Shown: positions 54,906 to 63,905 of the stretch, piece after piece
Layout of the letters: the number at the start of each line of letters is the position of its first letter
How positions within the stretch are numbered: the stretch's first letter is position 1
Assembly (NCBI RefSeq): GCF_003667225.1
Contig: NZ_RCOM01000002.1
Coordinates: forward strand, 1-64,000
DNA: 64,000 nucleotides
Origin: Kocuria rhizophila
GTDB taxonomy: Bacteria > Actinomycetota > Actinomycetes > Actinomycetales > Micrococcaceae
Direction of reading: 5' to 3'
Program-made: the position numbers and the translations under genes
Notes under the pieces: model-generated
Seen by the model: only the letters and a program-made list of their open reading frames with translations
Told to the model about the DNA's origin: nothing
The model's database searches: none

Positions 54906-56288
54906 ATGTCCCACACCGTCGGTGGTCCCGCAGACCACGCGCAGGGCGGCCAGACCGTCCGGCAGCACGACCCCCGCAAGGCCCGCCGCGCGCTGGTCGG
55001 CGCCTACGTGGGCACGTCCCTCGAGTGGTACGACTTCTTCCTGTTCGGCACCACCTCCTCCATCGTCTTTGCGCCGCTGTTCTTCGGCGGGGACGATCCC
55101 GCCTTGGCAGTGATCAGCTCGTTCCTGCTGTTCGGGGTGGGCTTCATCGCACGCCCCATCGGGGCGCTGCTCGCGGGGCACTTCGGGGACCGGCTGGGCC
55201 GGCGCACCATCCTCATGATCACGATCGTGGCCATGGGTGTGTCCTCCACGCTGATCGGGGTGCTGCCCACGTTCGAGACCGCTGGGATCGTGGCGCCGAT
55301 CCTGTTGGCGGTCCTGCGGTGCGTGCAGGGCATGGCCGCGGGCGGCGAGTGGGGTGGTGCCACCCTCATGGCGGTGGAGAACGCCCCCGAGGGCAAGCGC
55401 GGATTCTACGGATCAGTGGTGCAGCTGGGCTCTCCCACCGGCACCATCCTGTCCTCGATGATCGTGGCCGCCGTGGTGGCGCTGTCCGGCGAGAAGTTCC
55501 TGGAGGGTGCCTGGCGCATCCCGTACCTGATCTCCATCCTGCTGGTCGTCGTGGGCGTGTGGATCCGGCTGCGCGTGGACGAGACCGACGACTACAAGGA
55601 TGCCCAGGCCGCCCGCGCGGCCGCTCCCCAGGAGAAGGAGGGCCTGCCCGCCGTCGAGATCCTGCGGACCGTGCCCGGCCGCCTGATCCTGGGCGTGGGC
55701 ACGTACCTGTTCGGCAACGCCGGGTTCTTCGTGCTCACCACGTTCATGATCAGCTACGTCACCGGGGAGCTCGGCCTGCCCTCCACCGTGATCCTCACGG
55801 CCATCACGTGGGGTGCGGTCGCGCAGCTGGTCACCATGTCCGTGGCCGGCAAGCTGGCGGACTGGACCTCCCCGTCCATCGTGGTGGTCCTGGGCTACGC
55901 ACTGGCCACGGTGCTCGCGTTCCCCATCTTCTGGCTCGTGGACACGCGCGACGTCGCGTGGATCACCGCCGCGATGATCCTGGGCATCGGCTTCGCGTCC
56001 ATCCCGTACGCGCCGGTGGGCACGATGCTCACCCAGCTGTTCCCGGTGAAGGTCCGCTACTCCGCGATCGCCATGTGCGCCAACTTCGCGGGCGTGATCG
56101 CCGGGTTCATGCCCGCGCTCGCCGCGTGGATCCTCGGTGTCACGGGCGGCGGTTCCACGGGCCCGGCCCTGCTGCTGATGGTGCTGGGTGTCATCTCCCT
56201 GGTCTCCTCGATCGCCGCCCGCCGGCTCATCCGCCGCGACGAGGAGCAGAACGTGGACCAGATCTCTGGAGACCTGCTGAACCGGTGA
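54906..56288 (+). CDS. MFS transporter, metabolite:H+ symporter (MHS) family
   Basis: The 460-residue protein has twelve predicted membrane segments and the MHS opening VGAYVGTSLEWYDFFLFGTTSS, followed by FGVGFIARPIGALLAGHFGDRLGRR (the conserved loop 2-3 motif, split) and RCVQGMAAGGEWGGATLM. MHS carriers import organic acids, shikimate, betaine or similar solutes with protons. It leads an operon with an amidohydrolase (25 bases downstream) and an SDR, so it probably imports the amide or ester that the amidohydrolase cleaves; that is inferred. The ATG at 54906 follows GAGGTG. Confidence 0.9.
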   Translation: MSHTVGGPADHAQGGQTVRQHDPRKARRALVGAYVGTSLEWYDFFLFGTTSSIVFAPLFFGGDDPALAVISSFLLFGVGFIARPIGALLAGHFGDRLGRRTILMITIVAMGVSSTLIGVLPTFETAGIVAPILLAVLRCVQGMAAGGEWGGATLMAVENAPEGKRGFYGSVVQLGSPTGTILSSMIVAAVVALSGEKFLEGAWRIPYLISILLVVVGVWIRLRVDETDDYKDAQAARAAAPQEKEGLPAVEILRTVPGRLILGVGTYLFGNAGFFVLTTFMISYVTGELGLPSTVILTAITWGAVAQLVTMSVAGKLADWTSPSIVVVLGYALATVLAFPIFWLVDTRDVAWITAAMILGIGFASIPYAPVGTMLTQLFPVKVRYSAIAMCANFAGVIAGFMPALAAWILGVTGGGSTGPALLLMVLGVISLVSSIAARRLIRRDEEQNVDQISGDLLNR

Positions 56289-56313
56289 CCCCGGTGGAAA
56301 CGAGGAATCAGAC

Positions 56314-57975
56314 ATGACAGGGCAGAACACCCGCAGCCTCACCGTGGTCAATGCCGTGGTGCACCGACCCGCCGGGCAGTACCGTCCCGAGCCGCAGGCC
56401 GTGGTGGTCCAGGACGGCGTCATCACCTTCGTGGGGGACACCGGCGAGGCACGACGCCGCACGGCACCGGATGCGCCGGTGGTGGACGCGGGCGGGCGGT
56501 ACCTCATGCCGGGGCTCATCGAGACGCACGGGCACCCGGGGCTGTACGCGCGGCTGGCGCTGAACGCGGACTGCCGGCCGTCCGTCACTCCGCGAGCGGG
56601 CGACGTCGTCACGGCTATCCGTGAGGCAGCCCGGGAGACTGCGGCGGGGGAGTGGGGGATCGGTTGGGGCTACGACGAGCACCGCATGAACGGGGGCGGG
56701 CCCACCCGCGCGGACCTGGACGAGGCCGCACCGGAGCACCCGGTGTACCTCAAGCGCACGTGCGCGCACATGGCGCTCGTGAACACGGCGGCGCTGGAGC
56801 GCATGGGCATCACCCGGGACACTCCGGATCCCTCCGGCGGGTGCATCGTGCGGGATGAGAGCGGTGAGCCCACCGGGCTGCTCCAGGAGACCGCGATGTC
56901 GCTCGCGGACCTGCCCGTGAGCGGGGCGGACGAGCTGCTGGACGGCATGCGCGTGGCCCAACAGGACTTCGCGGCGTGGGGGCTCACCACGGTGCACGAC
57001 ATGAGCACCGGGCCCCTGGAGATGGGCACCTACCTGCGGCTGAAGGACGAGGGAGAGCTCACCACACGGTTCCGCCCGTGGTACTTCGCGCTGAAGCTCG
57101 GTGACTTCCACGGCAGCTACGACGAGGTGATCGGCACCGGGATCCGCAGCGGCCTGGGGGACGACATGGTGCGGATCCAGGGCATGAAGTTCATCCTGGA
57201 CGGCTCCGTGGGTGGACGGACCGCGGCGGTGGAGGAGCCCTTCGAGGGCACCGACTCCCGCGGCATCCTCTACTACGACACCCCGGACATCGCCCCCATG
57301 GCCGCCCAGGCGCTGCGCAACGGTCTGCGGCTGGCCATCCACGGGATCGGGGAGCGCGCCGTGGAGCAGGCCCTGGACCTCATCGAGGGGGCGGGCCGCG
57401 AGGTCGCCGCCGAGGCCGAGGGCCCCGAGGCGGCATACGAAAAGGCGGTCACGCGGCGTCGTCACCGGGTGGAGCACTGCGCGCTGCCCACCGAGGAGGA
57501 CCTCCGGCGGCTGGTCGAGGGCCGGATCGTGGCGGCGTCCTCCACGGCGTTCCTCCACGAGCTCGGGGACTCCTACCTCACGAACCTGGGGCCGGAGCGG
57601 ATGCGGCGGACCTACCCCATGCGCACATTCCTGGACCGCGGGATCACGGCGCCGAGCAACTCGGACTTCCCGGTGACCACGGCCAACCCCTGGCTGGGCA
57701 TCTCCGCGTGCGTGACCCGCACGTCCGTGTCCGGCAAGGTCACGGACACCACCCAGAACATCACGGTGGCCGAGGCCCTGGACGCCTACACCGTGGAGGC
57801 CGCCAAGGCCTCGTTCGAGGAGCACAGGGTGGGCTGTATTGCGGAGGGCTTCCTGGGAGACTTGGTGCTGTTGGACCGTCATCCCTTCGAGGTGGACGTC
57901 CGGGAACTCCAGGACGTCACCGCGGAGCTGACCGTGTGCGACGGGCGGATCGTGCACCGCACGGACTCCGTCTGA
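56314..57975 (+). CDS. Amidohydrolase family 3 (YtcJ-like) metal-dependent hydrolase
   Basis: The 553-residue protein has the layout of amidohydrolase_3 enzymes: AVVVQDGVITFVGDTGEA at the N-terminal beta domain, the metal ligands LMPGLIETHGHPG (HxH), GMKFILDGSVGGRTAA, LAIHGIGERAVEQALD, RRHRVEHCALP and APSNSDFPVT with the last Asp. The natural substrate of this group is usually unknown; formamides and N-acyl compounds have been reported for relatives. It sits between an MHS importer and an SDR. One dispersed 14-mer lies in its 5' part. Confidence 0.88.
   Translation: MTGQNTRSLTVVNAVVHRPAGQYRPEPQAVVVQDGVITFVGDTGEARRRTAPDAPVVDAGGRYLMPGLIETHGHPGLYARLALNADCRPSVTPRAGDVVTAIREAARETAAGEWGIGWGYDEHRMNGGGPTRADLDEAAPEHPVYLKRTCAHMALVNTAALERMGITRDTPDPSGGCIVRDESGEPTGLLQETAMSLADLPVSGADELLDGMRVAQQDFAAWGLTTVHDMSTGPLEMGTYLRLKDEGELTTRFRPWYFALKLGDFHGSYDEVIGTGIRSGLGDDMVRIQGMKFILDGSVGGRTAAVEEPFEGTDSRGILYYDTPDIAPMAAQALRNGLRLAIHGIGERAVEQALDLIEGAGREVAAEAEGPEAAYEKAVTRRRHRVEHCALPTEEDLRRLVEGRIVAASSTAFLHELGDSYLTNLGPERMRRTYPMRTFLDRGITAPSNSDFPVTTANPWLGISACVTRTSVSGKVTDTTQNITVAEALDAYTVEAAKASFEEHRVGCIAEGFLGDLVLLDRHPFEVDVRELQDVTAELTVCDGRIVHRTDSV
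56451..56464 (+). repeat. Dispersed 14-mer, copy 7
   Basis: Exact copy within the amidohydrolase gene, encoding ARRRTA between the beta-domain blocks. Confidence 0.7.
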
Positions 57976-58018
57976 ACCACCCCACTGTTCGTCGATGTGC
58001 TGATCGAAGGAGATCGAA

Positions 58019-58819
58019 ATGTCCGAGAATCCCGCCATGCCCCAGATGCTCAACGCCGAGTGGGTGGAGAAGGCCACCCCGGAGAGGTTCGCCGGCCAGA
58101 CCGTGGTGGTGACCGGAGCGGCGTCGGGCATCGGCCGTGCCGTGGCCATGCGCGTGGTCCAGGAGGGCGGCCGCGTGGTCGCCGTGGATCTCGCGGAGGA
58201 CGGCCTGAGGAGCCTCGCTGAGGAGCTCGGCGAGAACCTCGTGCCCGTGACCGCGAACCTCACGGAGGAGGATGCCGCCCAGCGGGTCGTGGCCGCCTGT
58301 GACGGCCGGGTCGACGCCCTGGTGAACAACGCCGGGATCATGGACAACTTCGCCCCGGTGCACGAGGTCACGGACGCCACGTGGCAGCGGGTGTTCGCCG
58401 TGAATGTGGAGGCCATGATGCGTCTGACCCGCGCGGTGGTCCCGCTCATGCTCGAGGCCGGCCGCGGCAGCGTGGTGAACCTGGCATCGGAGGCCGCTCT
58501 GCGCGGTTCCGCGGCGGGCATCGCCTACACGGCGTCCAAGCACGCGGTGATCGGCATGACCCGCAATTCCGCCTTCATGTACGCGACCTCCGGGCTGCGC
58601 TTCAACGTGGTGGCACCGGGCGGCGTGGCCACGGGCATCCAGATCCCGAAGGACGCCTCGCAGTTCGGCGGAGCCCGCCTGGCCACCGTGCAGGCGAACA
58701 TGCCCGGTGTGGCCAGCGCGGCCCACCTGGCGTCCTCCATCTGCTTCCTGGCCAGCGACGACGGCGTCAACGTCAACGGCGCCGTCCTGCCCTCGGACGG
58801 CGGCTGGTCCGCGGTCTGA
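58019..58819 (+). CDS. Short-chain dehydrogenase/reductase
   Basis: The 266-residue classical SDR has the cofactor motif TGAASGIGRAVAM at residues about 32-44, DALVNNAGIMDNF, the catalytic Ser near VVNLASEAALRGS and the Y-x-x-x-K pair in AYTASKHAVIG. An acidic residue after the second strand (AVDLAEDG) suggests NAD preference. The C-terminus SDGGWSAV is typical. The third gene of the MFS-amidohydrolase operon, it may oxidise the alcohol released by the amidohydrolase; that is inferred. GAAGGAGA precedes the start. Confidence 0.92.
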   Translation: MSENPAMPQMLNAEWVEKATPERFAGQTVVVTGAASGIGRAVAMRVVQEGGRVVAVDLAEDGLRSLAEELGENLVPVTANLTEEDAAQRVVAACDGRVDALVNNAGIMDNFAPVHEVTDATWQRVFAVNVEAMMRLTRAVVPLMLEAGRGSVVNLASEAALRGSAAGIAYTASKHAVIGMTRNSAFMYATSGLRFNVVAPGGVATGIQIPKDASQFGGARLATVQANMPGVASAAHLASSICFLASDDGVNVNGAVLPSDGGWSAV

Positions 58820-58854
58820 TCCCCGCGGCACCTCGTACGGGTGCCGCGGGGATC
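58818..58854. terminator. Hairpin overlapping the SDR stop codon
   Basis: A perfect 15-base stem, GATCCCCGCGGCACC with GGTGCCGCGGGGATC, and a 7-base loop begins within the stop codon. It ends the plus-strand operon and, 23 bases away, the convergent thioesterase gene. Confidence 0.8.
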
Positions 58855-58876
58855 GTCATCGTTCAGCCGCTCGGGC

Positions 58877-59317
58877 TCAGGCCTGCACCTGCGTCTTCGG
58901 GGCCGGGGGCGTGGTGCCCTGGCCGGTGAAGTAGGCGACCACGCGACCGTCGGCCTCGAGCACGACGTCGCAGATCTGGTTCCTGCCGAAGCTCACCCGG
59001 CGCGTGGCCGTGGCCGTGATGGTCTGGCCGGTGTGCGCGGGGGCCGTGAACGTGATCTCGGCGTTGCGCGTGACGATCGGCGCGCCCGCGGTGGCGCAGC
59101 AGTACGCGAGCGTGGTGTCCGCGAGGGTGAACGGGTCCCCGCCGTGGCAGATGCCGTGGCCGTTGGCCATGAAGTCCGAGACGGTCATGGACATGGTGAC
59201 CTTGCCCTGCTCGATCTCGCCCAGGTCGATCCCCAGGTGCAGCGGGGCCGGGTCGTTGCGGAGGATCTCGTGGAGCAGCTCGCGGATGGCGTTCATGTCG
59301 GTGGGATCGGCGTACAT
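58877..59317 (-). CDS. PaaI-type acyl-CoA thioesterase (hot-dog fold)
   Basis: The 146-residue protein hydrolyses aromatic or other acyl-CoA thioesters. The active-site region NGHGICHGGDPFTLADTTLAY has the PaaI-type HGG followed by the catalytic Asp, and the second half has NAEITFTAPAHTGQTITATA. The start at the ATG at 59317 follows GGAGGACCACC-like spacing; a second ATG lies 8 codons in. There is no phenylacetate gene cluster in the window, so its CoA substrate is open. It is divergent from the AraC regulator. Confidence 0.87.
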   Translation of the reverse strand: MYADPTDMNAIRELLHEILRNDPAPLHLGIDLGEIEQGKVTMSMTVSDFMANGHGICHGGDPFTLADTTLAYCCATAGAPIVTRNAEITFTAPAHTGQTITATATRRVSFGRNQICDVVLEADGRVVAYFTGQGTTPPAPKTQVQA

Positions 59318-59519
59318 GGTGGTCCTCCGGACGTCGGGGCCGCAGCGGTGCAGGCCCGGGGAGCCGCGCCCGAGGGCGGGCGGCGGCGCGGTCTGAGAAC
59401 ACTCTAGGGGCAGGGGGGTGCGGGTGTTTCCCCGGTGACGCCCAGAGCCGCGGCCCGCGGCGGCGTAGCATGCGGACACGGGCCCGCAGTGCCGCGGGCG
59501 GATCGGAGAGGGGGCGCGC

Positions 59520-60470
59520 ATGACGGGCCAGGAAGCCGCCGGGCGCCGCACGGACCTCACCCTCGCGCAGTGGCGCGAGACCATCAACGTCTCTTTCGCG
59601 GCCCTGGAGATCACTGCCCCCGTGGACAGCGAGTTCCGTGCGGATCTCACCACGGTGGAACTGGACGACGTCCACCTCTTTGACATGACCACCAGCGCCC
59701 ACCGGGTGGTGCGCACCGCCGAGATGGTGGCCCGGGACGCGGGGGAGTACCTCAAGCTCAGCCTGCAGCTGCAGGGTCGGGCGCGGCTGCGCCAGGACGG
59801 GCGGGAGTGCGTGCTGGGCCCCGGCGGACTGGGCCTGTACGCGGCCTACCGCCCGTACGAGTTGGTCTACGACGGCCCCCAGCACAGCCTGGTGATGACC
59901 TTCCCGCGATCGGTGGTGCAGCTGATCCCCGCCCAGCTGGACCTGGTGACCGCCCAGCGCATCGGCCAGGAGGACGGTCTGGGCCGGGTGGCCGTTCCCA
60001 TGTTCCGCAACCTGGCCGAGAACATGGACCTGCTGCGCGGCCCCCACGCGAGCAAGCTGGTGCGCTCCGCGCTGGACATGCTGGTCAGTGTGCTCTCCGC
60101 GGAGGTCGTGGAGCCGGCCGGGGAGCACGCGGGGGACCTCCTGGTGCAGCAGGCCACCGCGTACATCGCCGACCACCTCGCGGATCCGGAGCTCTCCCCG
60201 GGGTCCATCGCCCGCGCCCTGTACGTGTCGGTGCGTCAGCTGCACAGCCGGTTCGCGGCACAGCACCTCACGGTGGCCGCCCACATCCGCGCGGTGCGCC
60301 TGGCCGCCATCCGCGCGGAGCTCGCGGACCCGGCCCACCGGGACGACGCCGTCCACACCATCAGCGCCCGACACGGCCTCACGGATCCCGCCCACGTGAG
60401 CAAGGCCTTCAAGGCCGAGTACGGGGAGTCCCCCACCGCCTACCGACGCCGCGTGCTCAGCTCCTCCTGA
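59520..60470 (+). CDS. AraC-family transcriptional regulator
   Basis: The 316-residue protein has an AraC-binding-type sensor domain (residues about 40-190: LKLSLQLQGRARLRQDGREC, LGLYAAYRPYELVYDGPQHS) and a C-terminal AraC DNA-binding domain. The latter has two HTH motifs: SPGSIARALYVSVRQLHSRF and ISARHGLTDPAHVSKAFKAEYGESP. Regulators of this form commonly activate amine or aldehyde catabolic genes. It ends 231 bases from the convergent amine oxidase, which together with the permease and aldehyde dehydrogenase makes a plausible target set. Confidence 0.9.
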   Translation: MTGQEAAGRRTDLTLAQWRETINVSFAALEITAPVDSEFRADLTTVELDDVHLFDMTTSAHRVVRTAEMVARDAGEYLKLSLQLQGRARLRQDGRECVLGPGGLGLYAAYRPYELVYDGPQHSLVMTFPRSVVQLIPAQLDLVTAQRIGQEDGLGRVAVPMFRNLAENMDLLRGPHASKLVRSALDMLVSVLSAEVVEPAGEHAGDLLVQQATAYIADHLADPELSPGSIARALYVSVRQLHSRFAAQHLTVAAHIRAVRLAAIRAELADPAHRDDAVHTISARHGLTDPAHVSKAFKAEYGESPTAYRRRVLSSS

Positions 60471-60531
60471 GAGTGCCGCCGCACGACGCCGCCCGACGGC
60501 CTCCGTGCCGCACCGCGCCGGGCGTCCCGCG

Positions 60532-60603
60532 CGCCGCAGGCACACCGGCACCGTGCACCGCAGGCACACCGGGGCCGCGCACCGCATGTGCCCCGGCACC
60601 GAG
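60532..60603. repeat. Three imperfect 24-base tandem repeats
   Basis: Units begin at 60532, 60556 and 60580; the first two share CCGCAGGCACACCGG, the third is diverged (CCGCATGTGCCCCGG). They lie in the convergent gap between the AraC gene and the amine oxidase. The region is otherwise very GC-rich with no gene that I can support. Confidence 0.7.
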
Positions 60604-60701
60604 GGCCGTGTGGCCAGGGACCGGGTGGCCCGGCACGGATCGCATGCGCGGACGCCGCCCGCCCCTGGAAGGGCGCGAGCGGCGTCGTCCTGCGGTGCGG
60701 C

Positions 60702-62033
60702 TCAGACGCGGATGTCCCGGAGGACGTCCCGGGCGGTGGACAGGCCCGTCTCGATGGCGCCGTCCACCACCACGCCGCGCCAGCCGCGCGCCCAGTCCGC
60801 CCCGGCGAAGCGCAGCCGCGAGTCGGTGGAGCGGAAGTGGTGCCAGCCGTTGGTGAACTGCCCCGAGCGCAGCGTGGCCCACGCCTGACCGCTCCACCTG
60901 TCCGCCACCCAGTCGTGGCCCGTGCAGTCCACGACCTCCAGGTCCGGGCGCCACTGGTCCACGATCGCCTGGGCGTCCCGCGGGTCGGTGAGGTCCACGG
61001 CGTCGTGGTGGGAGCCGAAGCCCACGCAGATGGTGGTGTCGTCGTCCATGAAGAACTCGCTGCGGAACACGGCGGCCTTGTGAGGGGTGGGCGCGTAGCC
61101 CAGGATGCTGTGGTGGCCCTTGACCTTGACCCAGATCTTGCAGCCCGTGGAGTTCCAGCGCTGGTCGATCACGGTGCGCATCCCCGAGGGCAGGCCCGGG
61201 GTGAACTCGATGGTGGGCAGCGCCCCCACCGGCACCGTGACGATCACGCTGTCGCACGAGATCTTCTCGCCGGTGCCCAGGGTGACCGTGGCGCCGTCGG
61301 AGCGGTGGTCGACCGCCGTGACCGGGGTGTTCAGGCGGATGGGGCAGCGCAGGTCCGCGGCGATGTTCTCGTACAGTCCCCGCATGCCGTGGGTGAGCTT
61401 GAAGCGCAGGGTCTGCTCGTCCATCAGGCTCAGCCGGTGGTCGGACAGTGCCGCCCACTGCTTGGCCATCAGCGGTGAGCCCTGGTGCGGGTCCCCGATG
61501 TACGCGGCGGACCAGTACGCGTCGCACAGGTCCCGCTCCTCCTGGGTGAAGTCACCGCCCTCGAGGCAGTCCAGGACGCTGCCCTGGTCCGCCGCGCGGA
61601 AGCGCTCCCGCAGCTCGGGGGTGCTGCCGCTGCTCTCGTCCAGCACGTGCAGGGGCTCGTACGGGTACGGGAAGAACTCCCGCGAGTCCTCGAAGATCTT
61701 GGCCATCGGGCGGGCCAGAGCGGCATCCAGGTCCGCCTCGGTGCCGTGCTCCACCCGGCCCCCGGTGATCCAGTAGGCGTCGTCGCAGAACGGGCTGGGG
61801 TAGATGCTCTGGTCGTAGCGGGTGATCTCGCTCCACACGTGCGGCTGCATCCAGTGCACCCACGTGGCGCCCAGCTCCAGGGGGCGGCCCATGCGCTCCT
61901 CGGTCCAGGCGCGGCCGCCCACGCGGTCGCGGGCCTCCACGATCTCCACGTCCACGCCTGCCATCTGCAGTTCACGGGCGGCCACCAGGCCGGCGAAACC
62001 GGCTCCGACGATCACGACATGCGGGTTGCTCAC
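60702..62033 (-). CDS. Flavin-containing amine oxidase
   Basis: The 443-residue protein from the GTG at 62033 (GGAGGTACCC upstream) oxidises an amine to an imine/aldehyde with release of peroxide or transfer of electrons. The FAD-binding motif is VVIVGAGFAGLVAARELQMAG, in residues about 6-26, followed by VEIVEARDRVGGRAWT. The substrate half has LELGATWVHWMQPHVW and the C-terminal FAD block RLRFAGADWARGWRGVVVDGAIETG. It lies in an operon with an APC permease and faces an aldehyde dehydrogenase gene, so amine import, oxidation and aldehyde oxidation are all encoded. The particular amine is not evident. Confidence 0.9.
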   Translation of the reverse strand: MSNPHVVIVGAGFAGLVAARELQMAGVDVEIVEARDRVGGRAWTEERMGRPLELGATWVHWMQPHVWSEITRYDQSIYPSPFCDDAYWITGGRVEHGTEADLDAALARPMAKIFEDSREFFPYPYEPLHVLDESSGSTPELRERFRAADQGSVLDCLEGGDFTQEERDLCDAYWSAAYIGDPHQGSPLMAKQWAALSDHRLSLMDEQTLRFKLTHGMRGLYENIAADLRCPIRLNTPVTAVDHRSDGATVTLGTGEKISCDSVIVTVPVGALPTIEFTPGLPSGMRTVIDQRWNSTGCKIWVKVKGHHSILGYAPTPHKAAVFRSEFFMDDDTTICVGFGSHHDAVDLTDPRDAQAIVDQWRPDLEVVDCTGHDWVADRWSGQAWATLRSGQFTNGWHHFRSTDSRLRFAGADWARGWRGVVVDGAIETGLSTARDVLRDIRV

Positions 62034-62202
62034 GGGTACCTCCAGGGGTTGCGGGTTGTCGGGACAAAAAGAGAGGGGACGACGCCGCCCGGTCACCCGG
62101 CTGCCGAGCGCGCCCCGGGCGCCCGGTGCCGACTGGTGGTGCGCGGTGGTGCCGGGCGTCCGTGGGCCGGGCGCGGCGTCGTCGTCCGGGAACGGGGTGG
62201 GC

Positions 62203-63687
62203 TCAGCGGCGCTCGGGGACCACGGGGATCTCCTGGGACTCGGGGATCTGGTCCACGTGGTCCATCCCGGCGTAGATCTCCGGGCGGGTGCGGCGCAGCA
62301 CCTCGCCCCAGATCAGGCCCACCACGCCGGAGCCGATGATGATCCCGGGCATCACGACCACCAGCGGGGAGAAGCCCTCGGCGCCGATCATGAGGTCGAA
62401 GTTGGAGAGGATCAGCGCGGCCACGACGATCAGGGCCACGGCCGAGATCACCGGGGCCACCAGCCGGGTCCAGAGCCCGTGGCCGTGGTGGTCCCGTGCG
62501 AACCAGGCGACCACGGCCACGGACGTCACGGCCAGCAGGAACACCAGCCCGAAGGCGGCGGCGTTGGTCAGCCACGTGAACAGGGTGAGCACGGGGAACA
62601 TCTCCCCGAGCTCCGACCCCGCTCCGGCCACCGCGAAGACCACGATGACCACCAGGCCCACCACGGACTGCGCGAGGGACCCCGCGAAGGGGGCGCCGGA
62701 GCGGGCGGACACCCGGCCCAGCACGCGGGGCAGCACGCCGGTGCGGCCCAGGGCGAAGAAGTAGCGGGCCGCGCCGTTGTGGAACGCCACGAGGGCCGCG
62801 AGCAGCGAGGTGATGAACAGGACGTTGGCCACCGTGGCCAGGGCGGGACTGCGCTCGCCGAGCCACGCGAACACCAGGTCCGGCCCGAGCTCCTGTGAGG
62901 CCCCCACGATCGCGGACGGGCCCACCCCCACGGAGAGCGCCCACGCGGAGAGCGCGTAGAACACGGCGATCACACCCACCGCGATGTACGTGGCACGGGC
63001 CACGGTGCGGCGCGGGTTCCTGGTCTCCTCCGAGTAGATGGCGCCGGACTCGAAGCCCATGAACGCGGCGATGCCGAAGGCGAGCAGCACGCCCACACCC
63101 CCGGTGAGGAAGTGTGACGGGTTCACGGTCTCCAGGGACAGGCCCTCCGGGGCGCTGACCAGGGCCATCACGGAGACCACGGTGACCACCAGGAACTCCA
63201 GGGCCACCAGGAAGCCGAGCACCTTGGCGGAGAGGTCCACGCTGTTGACGCCCAGCGCCGCGACCACCAGCCACCCGATCCCCCCGGCCACCCACCACGG
63301 GACGGCCACGCCCAGGGTCGAGGACAGCAGGGTGGCCAGGGAGAAGCCGAACAGGCCGTAGAGGCCCACCTGCATCATGTTGTAGGACACCAGGGCCAGG
63401 ATGGCCGCGGCAATGCCCTGCCGGTTGCCCAGGCCCTCGGTCACGTAGGCGTAGAACGCTCCGGCGTTCTGCACGTGCCCGCTCATGGCGCCGTAGCCCA
63501 CGGCGAAGACCATGATCACGATTCCCAGCGCCAGGTAGCCCAGGGGCACGCCCAGCAGCCCGGACACCGCGAAACTGGTGGGGGCGCCGCCCGCCAGCAC
63601 GGTCAGCGGGGCGGATGCCGCAATGATCATGAACACCACGGACGTGGTGGACAGGTGACGTCTCGCAAGGGTGGTGGTCTCTGCCAC
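62203..63687 (-). CDS. APC-family amino-acid/amine permease
   Basis: The 494-residue protein from the GTG at 63687 (GGAGGCCCCC upstream) has about twelve membrane segments, with the APC block VFMIIAASAPLTVLAGGAPTSF near the N-terminus, NAGAFYAYVTEGLGNRQG, and GFESGAIYSEETRNPRRTVARA in the middle. It belongs to the actinobacterial APC permeases associated with amine catabolism and probably imports the substrate of the downstream amine oxidase. The longer frame to 63861 includes an unlikely cysteine-containing extension. Confidence 0.88.
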   Translation of the reverse strand: MAETTTLARRHLSTTSVVFMIIAASAPLTVLAGGAPTSFAVSGLLGVPLGYLALGIVIMVFAVGYGAMSGHVQNAGAFYAYVTEGLGNRQGIAAAILALVSYNMMQVGLYGLFGFSLATLLSSTLGVAVPWWVAGGIGWLVVAALGVNSVDLSAKVLGFLVALEFLVVTVVSVMALVSAPEGLSLETVNPSHFLTGGVGVLLAFGIAAFMGFESGAIYSEETRNPRRTVARATYIAVGVIAVFYALSAWALSVGVGPSAIVGASQELGPDLVFAWLGERSPALATVANVLFITSLLAALVAFHNGAARYFFALGRTGVLPRVLGRVSARSGAPFAGSLAQSVVGLVVIVVFAVAGAGSELGEMFPVLTLFTWLTNAAAFGLVFLLAVTSVAVVAWFARDHHGHGLWTRLVAPVISAVALIVVAALILSNFDLMIGAEGFSPLVVVMPGIIIGSGVVGLIWGEVLRRTRPEIYAGMDHVDQIPESQEIPVVPERR

Positions 63688-63842
63688 GGGGGCCTCCTGT
63701 GGTCCGGGGATCGTTGTCTTCAGTGTGTCCTGGACAACATCGGAGCACCTTGTCCCACAGTGCGTCGCACTTGTCTCTGCCTGCGCAGCACCTCCGACGC
63801 CTGCCGCGCGCGAGTGATCCACGGCACAATGGGGGCAGTCGG

Positions 63843-63869
63843 CCGCGCTCACCGCGCTCACCGCGCTCG
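63843..63869 (+). repeat. 9-base tandem repeat in the aldehyde dehydrogenase upstream region
   Basis: CCGCGCTCA occurs twice and then as CCGCGCTCG, head to tail, 37 bases before the GTG start. The divergent region 63688-63905 also holds TGTCC-T-GGACA, a small palindrome; no firm promoter was found. Confidence 0.6.
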
Positions 63870-63905
63870 CCCGCGCCGCCCGTCCACCGCCCCAGAGGAG
63901 CCACT